From Blautia sp. (GTDB taxonomy: Bacteria > Bacillota > Clostridia > Lachnospirales > Lachnospiraceae), in contig JAFWDX010000496.1 in NCBI GenBank assembly GCA_017515945.1, positions 1-5,008 on the forward strand: DNA of 5,008 bases. Direction: 5' to 3'. Of this stretch, positions 1 through 5,008 are shown piece after piece. The position numbers and the translations under genes are program-made. Each line of letters begins with the position of its first letter. Within the stretch, counting starts at the first letter, position 1. A model generated the notes under the pieces. The model ran no database searches, was not told the origin of the DNA, and saw nothing but the letters and a program-made list of their open reading frames with translations.

Positions 1-77
1 ACAAAGGGAAAATAAAAAAAGAACAAACCATGAACCGGAATGGTTCATGGTTTGTTCTTTTTTTGTTTACCCTTTGT
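1..77. terminator. Long palindromic, probably bidirectional terminator
   Basis: Positions 14-36 and 42-64 are perfect reverse complements (23-bp stem) around a 5-nt loop (37-41). The palindrome continues outward after small mismatches: 10-12 pairs with 66-68, and 1-8 (ACAAAGGG) with 70-77. On the minus strand the hairpin is followed by a T run (T7, A, T4) and on the plus strand by T7, so it can stop transcription both ways. For the minus-strand operon it is the first terminator after abfA, about 215 nt past the stop codon because an insertion element lies between. A convergent plus-strand gene left of the window may share it. The left boundary may extend beyond the window edge. Confidence 0.87.
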
Positions 78-98
78 TACCGGGGCCTGACCCCATTT
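78..98. repeat. Short interspersed motif TACCGGGGCCTGACCCC
   Basis: A G/C-rich motif with GGGG (82-85) facing CCCC (91-94) across a 5-nt loop, followed by ATTT. A related motif, TACCGGTGCCAGGTAC followed by a T run, occurs at 1852-1872 before abfA; 14 of 21 positions agree by eye. Motifs of the type GGGGTCAGGCCCC and GTGCCTGGCAC are, from general familiarity, frequent in intergenic DNA of Clostridia and other bacteria. Their function is not known to me. It lies between the abfA 3' insertion and the terminator. Confidence 0.4.
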
Positions 99-104
99 AA
101 CCTT

Positions 105-112
105 CTTACTTC
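105..112. repeat. Target-site duplication, distal copy (CTTACTTC)
   Basis: The 8 bp CTTACTTC directly abut the left end of the 166-bp insertion and recur exactly at its right end (279-286). The match stops on both outer sides, as expected of a target duplication rather than a longer repeat. Confidence 0.75.
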
Positions 113-278
113 GTAACTGTTCAGTCACAAGCTCCTTCACAGTTACGAGGCCAGGCGCAGGCTCCTTTCGTCGCATTAGAAGTGCGCCTGGCCTTGGCTG
201 TTGATCTTTTGTTCCACGCACCTGCCAAGGCACGCCTGCGGTGTCGCAGTAAATGCGAGGTGCTGACGGAACAGTTAC
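113..278. mobile_element. 166-bp MITE-like element with IS66-type ends
   Basis: The element starts GTAACTGTTC (113-122) and ends GAACAGTTAC (269-278), a perfect 10-bp terminal inverted repeat that extends to 14 of 15 positions (113-127 against 264-278). It is flanked by a perfect 8-bp direct repeat, CTTACTTC. Terminal GTAA and 8-bp target duplications are the known signature of the IS66 family, so the likely origin is a non-autonomous IS66 derivative mobilised in trans; the assignment is inference. No coding sequence is evident inside; the reading frame crossing it on the minus strand runs on into the terminator and looks spurious. Internal structure: a 34-bp subunit (113-146) with its own inverted ends GTAACTG/CAGTTAC, repeated at 3720-3753, then a hairpin with 11-bp arms (149-193), then weaker stems (192-198 with 224-230; 236-240 with 245-249). 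It sits 1 nt after the abfA stop codon, leaving the protein intact but separating the gene from its terminator. Confidence 0.75.
149..193. other. Stem-loop inside the 166-bp element
   Basis: GGCCAGGCGCA (149-159) is the perfect reverse complement of TGCGCCTGGCC (183-193), an 11-bp G/C-rich stem with a 23-nt loop. No T run follows on either strand, so it is not an obvious terminator. In the abfA transcript it would be a stable 3'-UTR hairpin that could protect the mRNA from 3' decay. That role is inference. Confidence 0.5.
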
Positions 279-1875
<1,597 letters not shown>

Positions 1876-1952
1876 TTTATTTGATTACCCGAGTATATGA
1901 CCCCCAGTGCTGAACCCGTTCCCCGCGCTGCGCATTGATCAAATATACCGGA

Positions 1953-2789
1953 TCAGCCTTTCACGCCGCCCGCGGTCATACCTTCGATGAAGTACCGCTG
2001 GAACATCGCGAAAAGGATCAGGATCGGGATGATGGCGAAGCAGGATCCCGCGATCAGGATGTCATAGTTGTTGCCGTAGGGGGAGAGCAGGCTCTGCAGA
2101 CCTACAGGCAGGGTGATCTTTGTGATCTGATTGGTGACGATCATGGGCCAGAGGAAATTGTTCCAGCTGGACATGCCCTGATAAATGCCCATCGCGGCAA
2201 AGGAGGGCTTCATCAGCGGGATCATGATCCGGAAAAAGATCCCATATTCGGTACAGCCGTCCACGCGGGCCGCGTCAAGGAAATCCTTGGGGATGCCGGA
2301 GAGGTACTGCCGGAAAAAGAATACCAGCATCGGGACGACCAGATAGGGCAGGATGATGCCCCACATGGTGTTGATCAGATGCATGCGGCTGATCAGGCGG
2401 TAAAGGGGCAGCAGGATGACCTCGGTGGGCACCATCATGACCAGGAGCACGCAGGCAAAGGCCAGATTTTTTCCTTTGAAATCATACATGGCAAACCCGT
2501 AGCCGACACAGGCGCTCAGGAAAAGCGCCAGCGCAACCTGAACTACAGTGATGACCAGACTGTTGCGGTACCAGATGAAATAATTGTTCTGGCCCGAGAA
2601 GAGGAGACGGTACTCCTTGAGGCTGGCCGTCGCCCAGTCGATGTTGAAATTCAGGCCATAACGCATCAGATCCGAACCGGTACGCAGGGAGGAGACTGCC
2701 AGCAGCGCCAGCGGCAGCAGGGTGATCATGGCGACGATCAGGAAAAAGATAAACAGCAGAATGGAAGAAGTCCTTGATTTGCTTTTCAT
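1953..2789 (-). CDS. araQ: ABC arabino-oligosaccharide permease, AraQ/MalG type
   Basis: Inner subunit of a carbohydrate ABC importer (CUT1 family), pairing with the araP product in the cytoplasmic membrane. The 278 residues match the family. By eye there are six membrane segments, near 9-31, 76-99, 109-130, 141-161, 196-216 and 245-265. The cytoplasmic EAA loop that docks the ATPase is clear at 171-195 (LDAARVDGCTEYG then RIMIPLMKP). The C-terminus GMTAGGVKG is typical of MalG-type subunits, and several stretches (YGLNFNID, LLSPYGNNYDILIAGS) recall B. subtilis AraQ from memory rather than from a computed alignment. The start lies one base after the araP stop (TGA-C-ATG), with AAGGAG (2802-2797) inside the end of araP and 7 nt of spacing, so translation is probably coupled. 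The ATPase is not encoded here; MsmX-like sharing is expected from the family. A general sugar permease of similar type cannot be excluded, but the adjoining abfA favours the arabinose role. Confidence 0.9.
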   Translation of the reverse strand: MKSKSRTSSILLFIFFLIVAMITLLPLALLAVSSLRTGSDLMRYGLNFNIDWATASLKEYRLLFSGQNNYFIWYRNSLVITVVQVALALFLSACVGYGFAMYDFKGKNLAFACVLLVMMVPTEVILLPLYRLISRMHLINTMWGIILPYLVVPMLVFFFRQYLSGIPKDFLDAARVDGCTEYGIFFRIMIPLMKPSFAAMGIYQGMSSWNNFLWPMIVTNQITKITLPVGLQSLLSPYGNNYDILIAGSCFAIIPILILFAMFQRYFIEGMTAGGVKG

Positions 2790-2790
2790 G

Positions 2791-3696
2791 TCATTTCTCC
2801 TTTCTGCTGAAGGTTCCGTTGAGGATCAGCTGGGCAAAGTTTACGGCAAGGACGATCAGCAGGAAGATGACGCCGATGGCGGATCCGATGCCGAGGTTAT
2901 TCTGCTCAAAGGCCAGACGATAGAGGAAGCCGACCAGAGTCGTACCTACATTGTTGGGTGATTTGTTGCCGTTAAAGATCATGTAGGACTCGGAGAACAT
3001 GGCCATGCCGCCGAAGATGGAGATCGTCAGGACGTAGATGATGGTGGGCTTGAGCAGCGGGATCGTGATATAACGGAACTGCTGCAGGGTGGAGGCCCCG
3101 TCGATGGAGGCGGACTCATACAGATCCGCGGGGATCTGCTGCAGACCGGACAGGTAGTACATCATGTTCACGCCGGTCCAGCGCCAGAGACAGACCATAA
3201 AGAGGACCAGCCATACAGTGGAGGGAGTTCTCAGCCATACGAGAGGACCCTGGCCGAATACGGAGATGACCTGGTTCATGAAGGAACCCTCCAGCTCACC
3301 GAACATCAGACGGAAAACCACACCGGCGACGACGACACTGGTCAGAGCCGGGATGAAAAGGATGGAGCGGAAGGTGGATTTGGCCCGCATGTTCTTGCTG
3401 TTGAGCATGGTGGCCAGGACCAGCGGGATCGGGATCATCAGCGCACAGGAAACGATGGTGTAAAAGATGCTGTTCTTGAGACTCTTCTGGAAAATCGAAT
3501 TGGAAATGACCTTATAGTTTTCCAGTCCGATGTACATCGTATTGGCTCCGGCGACCTTCTGGAAACTCATAAGCACCATGGATACGATGGAGTAGGCGAA
3601 GAAAACCAGGAAGGTGATGATGAAAGGCATGATAAAGACATACGGCGCCACCTTCTGGGAATACAGAAATTTCTTGAAGATGTTGTTTTTTTTCAT
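2791..3696 (-). CDS. araP: ABC arabino-oligosaccharide permease, AraP/MalF type
   Basis: First membrane subunit of the same CUT1 importer, forming a heterodimeric channel with AraQ. The protein is 301 residues from the ATG at 3696. Membrane segments by eye: near 17-42, 77-97, 111-131, 161-182, 217-238 and 268-291. The EAA loop is at 193-217 (YESASIDGASTLQQF then ITIPLLKP), and LFIPALTSVVVAG and TLVGFLYR are family-like. The start is set by the context: GGGAG (3706-3702) lies 5 nt before this ATG, and MKKNNIFKKFL is a normal permease N-terminus. An in-frame GTG at 3747 would add 17 residues (beginning MKELVTDQLQ), but those codons are mostly the small insertion element and its flank, so that start is rejected. 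The last codons carry the araQ ribosome site. Expression probably depends on read-through of the terminator behind araN. Confidence 0.9.
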   Translation of the reverse strand: MKKNNIFKKFLYSQKVAPYVFIMPFIITFLVFFAYSIVSMVLMSFQKVAGANTMYIGLENYKVISNSIFQKSLKNSIFYTIVSCALMIPIPLVLATMLNSKNMRAKSTFRSILFIPALTSVVVAGVVFRLMFGELEGSFMNQVISVFGQGPLVWLRTPSTVWLVLFMVCLWRWTGVNMMYYLSGLQQIPADLYESASIDGASTLQQFRYITIPLLKPTIIYVLTISIFGGMAMFSESYMIFNGNKSPNNVGTTLVGFLYRLAFEQNNLGIGSAIGVIFLLIVLAVNFAQLILNGTFSRKEK

Positions 3697-3701
3697 AATG
3701 A

Positions 3702-3706
3702 CTCCC
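3702..3706 (-). promoter_or_regulatory. Ribosome binding site that fixes the araP start
   Basis: GGGAG on the minus strand, 5 nt before the ATG at 3696. A second Shine-Dalgarno-like string, GAAGGAG, lies in the upstream insertion (about 3745-3739) but has no start codon at useful spacing, so it should not be taken as the araP site. Confidence 0.7.
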
Positions 3707-3719
3707 GGTAAAAATACCT
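3706..3719. promoter_or_regulatory. Operator-like palindrome before araP
   Basis: CGGTAAAAATACCT has GGTA and TACC arms around AAAA. On the minus strand it reads AGGTATTTTTACCG, close to CGGTATAAATACCG before abfA; GGTAT, TACCG and an A/T-only centre are shared. It overlaps the araP ribosome site and the 8-bp repeat of the small insertion. It could be a repressor site, an RNA hairpin near the ribosome site, or coincidence. Confidence 0.3.
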
Positions 3720-3720
3720 G
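3713..3720. repeat. Direct repeat flanking the small insertion (AATACCTG), araP side
   Basis: AATACCTG abuts the 33-bp element and recurs exactly at 3754-3761. If the element is taken to start with the G at 3720, the duplication is 7 bp instead of 8. Confidence 0.65.
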
Positions 3721-3753
3721 CAACTGATCAGTCACAAGCTCCTTCACAGTTAC
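3720..3753. mobile_element. 33-34-bp micro-insertion related to the 166-bp MITE
   Basis: This stretch matches 113-146 at 32 of 34 positions (differences at 3721 and 3727). Its ends are the inverted pair GCAACTG/CAGTTAC, a one-base-degenerate form of GTAACTG/CAGTTAC in the other copy. It is bounded by the 8-bp direct repeat AATACCTG (3713-3720 and 3754-3761), so it looks like an insertion in its own right rather than a random fragment. The left boundary is uncertain by one base because G3720 can belong to the repeat or the element. It has no coding capacity. It separates the araN terminator from the araP ribosome site and carries the in-frame GTG and GAAGGAG that mimic an araP start region. 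Inference: an internally deleted end-to-end remnant of an IS66-type MITE, or a distinct minimal mobile unit. Confidence 0.68.
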
Positions 3754-3761
3754 AATACCTG
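3754..3761. repeat. Direct repeat flanking the small insertion (AATACCTG), araN side
   Basis: Second copy of the 8 bp at 3713-3720. On the minus strand it reads CAGGTATT, which is the first half of the operator-like palindrome before araP, so that half-site is now present twice. Confidence 0.65.
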
Positions 3762-3768
3762 ATATGTT

Positions 3769-3805
3769 AAAAAGGACACCGCACGGGGAACGTGCGATGT
3801 CCTTT
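3769..3805 (-). terminator. Intrinsic terminator between araN and araP
   Basis: On the minus strand, AAAGGACATCGCACG (3805-3791) pairs with CGTGCGGTGTCCTTT (3785-3771), a 15-bp stem with one U-G pair and a 5-nt loop, ending in a run of five T. It begins about 42 nt after the araN stop. Placed inside the operon, it would lower permease expression relative to the binding protein, a common arrangement in ABC importers. The plus-strand reading lacks a long T run, so it acts mainly on araN transcripts. Confidence 0.87.
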
Positions 3806-3847
3806 CTGCACTCTGGCTACTGCCGCACGATCGCTGGCAGATTAAAT

Positions 3848-5008
3848 TCAGAAGATGATGGAATCCTGCTCGCTCTGCAGCAGCTCGGTCGCATCCTGAT
3901 CCGGAGCAAACTCGAACGCGTTGGAGTAGGTCGTGGAAACCAGTGTCTGATAAGTGGCGGCATACTGTCCGGAGATGTCCGGAGCGGTCAGATCGGTGCC
4001 GTTCTTTTTCAGGATATCGAAAGGATTGGTGGTGAAGTATGCAAGGAACTTGTTCTCGGTATCCTCGGTGAGGGCGGGATCATCCCACAGCTCGGTGCGG
4101 ATCGGGTCAAAGCCCAGCTCTTTCCACTCATAGGTGCAGCCTTCTGCGGAGAGTTTTGCGAAAGCAAGGAAATCCTTGGCAAGCTCTTCATTCTCGGTGC
4201 CTTTGATAACGGATGTGCCGGTGCCGCCCTGCAGGACTGCACGGACATCGCCCTCGTTCCATACGGGCATCTCGGCGATGGCGATCTTACCCTTGAGGTC
4301 TGCACAGTAATCAGTGAATCTGCCCATGTACCACAGCGGCATGGTGATGGAAGCGACATCGCCGGCGTTGAGGTGGCCGTACCACTCCTCAGTGTGGAAG
4401 CCGCCGCCAGGAGCGATCTCGATGGTGCCGTCGGCGATCTTGCCGCGGATGTAATCGATGACTTCTGCATGCTCAGGTGTTACAAGGTTGGGATTGCCTT
4501 CCTCGTCCACATACTGGACATTCTTCTCCAGGAGCATGGCCTGGGGCAGGAACAGGTCGGCTGTCTCGACAGCGGTCATGGGTTTGCCGGTAGCCTCGAG
4601 GACCTTCTGGCCGGCTTCGAAATAGTCGTCCCAGGTCACGATGTCGTCGATGTTGACGCCAGCGGCATCCATCAGCTCTGTATTATAATAGGTAACAGTC
4701 TCGCCAAGGTGGAAGTCTACGCCATAGTAGTTGCCCTCGTTGTCACCATACATGGTGATACGGCTCATGACTACGTCGTCCTTGTAGGGCTCAACGGCTT
4801 CGTTGATGGGAAGCAGATAGCCGTCCTTGAGGAAGGAGCCATAGTATCCGATCTCGATGTCGGCCATATCCGGAGCACCCTCGCCGGACTGGCAGGCGAT
4901 GAGGAGCTTGGAATGGGTGGAGTGGGACTCGCCGTTGGTGACGGTCAGGTTGATGGGACGGTCCGGATTCTGCTCATTCCAGACATCGGCCATGGAGGTC
5001 CAGAAGGG
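3848..5008 (-). CDS. araN: Extracellular arabino-oligosaccharide-binding protein, AraN-like (partial, 5' end missing)
   Basis: Family 1 solute-binding protein of a CUT1 sugar importer, expected to be a lipoprotein on the outer face of the membrane that delivers oligosaccharide to AraPQ. The frame is open to the window edge: five codons (PFWTS) precede the Met at 4993, and this Met is internal (family context FW..MADVWNEQNP), so it is not the start. 386 residues are visible; the signal peptide, any lipobox cysteine and perhaps 40-60 residues lie outside. Family-like stretches are SGEGAPDMADIEIG, DGYLLPINE, GETVTYYNTELMDAAGV, TWDDYFEAGQKVLEATGKP, the tryptophan-containing WYMGRF and the TGTSVIKG segment. 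The ADIEIG and GVNIDDI.TW pattern recalls B. subtilis AraN from memory. A strong terminator follows. The sugar-binding-protein call is secure; the arabino-oligosaccharide ligand is inferred from araPQ-abfA. Confidence 0.85.
   Translation of the reverse strand, partial: PFWTSMADVWNEQNPDRPINLTVTNGESHSTHSKLLIACQSGEGAPDMADIEIGYYGSFLKDGYLLPINEAVEPYKDDVVMSRITMYGDNEGNYYGVDFHLGETVTYYNTELMDAAGVNIDDIVTWDDYFEAGQKVLEATGKPMTAVETADLFLPQAMLLEKNVQYVDEEGNPNLVTPEHAEVIDYIRGKIADGTIEIAPGGGFHTEEWYGHLNAGDVASITMPLWYMGRFTDYCADLKGKIAIAEMPVWNEGDVRAVLQGGTGTSVIKGTENEELAKDFLAFAKLSAEGCTYEWKELGFDPIRTELWDDPALTEDTENKFLAYFTTNPFDILKKNGTDLTAPDISGQYAATYQTLVSTTYSNAFEFAPDQDATELLQSEQDSIIF

Overview
The window is the distal part of an L-arabinose/arabino-oligosaccharide utilisation operon, and every gene reads on the minus strand. 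In transcription order, right to left, it holds the truncated gene of an extracellular sugar-binding protein (araN-like), two ABC sugar permeases (araP-like, araQ-like) and an intracellular GH51 alpha-L-arabinofuranosidase (abfA). This is the gene order at the end of the Bacillus subtilis arabinose operon (araN-araP-araQ-abfA). The moderately GC-rich Gram-positive style genes, strong AGGAG-type ribosome sites, hairpin-plus-T-run terminators and GTAACTGTTC-ended repeats suggest a Bacillota host, probably a Clostridia/Lachnospiraceae-type gut or rumen bacterium. This placement is inference.

Layout: 1-77 is a very long palindromic terminator, probably acting in both directions. 78-279 is non-coding; most of it (113-278) is a 166-bp MITE-like insertion with GTAA-type inverted ends and a perfect 8-bp target duplication, placed 1 nt after the abfA stop codon. 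abfA is 280-1791. The 161-bp gap 1792-1952 holds its ribosome site, a candidate promoter whose -10 lies inside a perfect palindrome, and a short repeat-like motif. araQ (1953-2789) and araP (2791-3696) are separated by one base and look translationally coupled. The gap 3697-3847 carries a palindrome like the one before abfA, a second insertion of only 33-34 bp with its own direct repeats, and a strong terminator just behind araN. araN runs from 3848 off the right edge.

How it works together (inference from families): AraN captures arabino-oligosaccharides outside the cell, AraP and AraQ form the membrane channel, and AbfA releases L-arabinose in the cytoplasm. No ATPase gene lies here; in B. 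subtilis the shared ATPase MsmX serves AraNPQ from another locus. The terminator after araN would give more binding protein than permease.

The genes are ordinary. The unusual content is in the gaps: two related miniature insertions within 3.6 kb, both with GTAA-type ends and about 8-bp direct repeats (the signature of IS66-family transposition), one of them among the smallest units one could call mobile. The small one duplicated half of a possible operator and supplies a false upstream start for araP.
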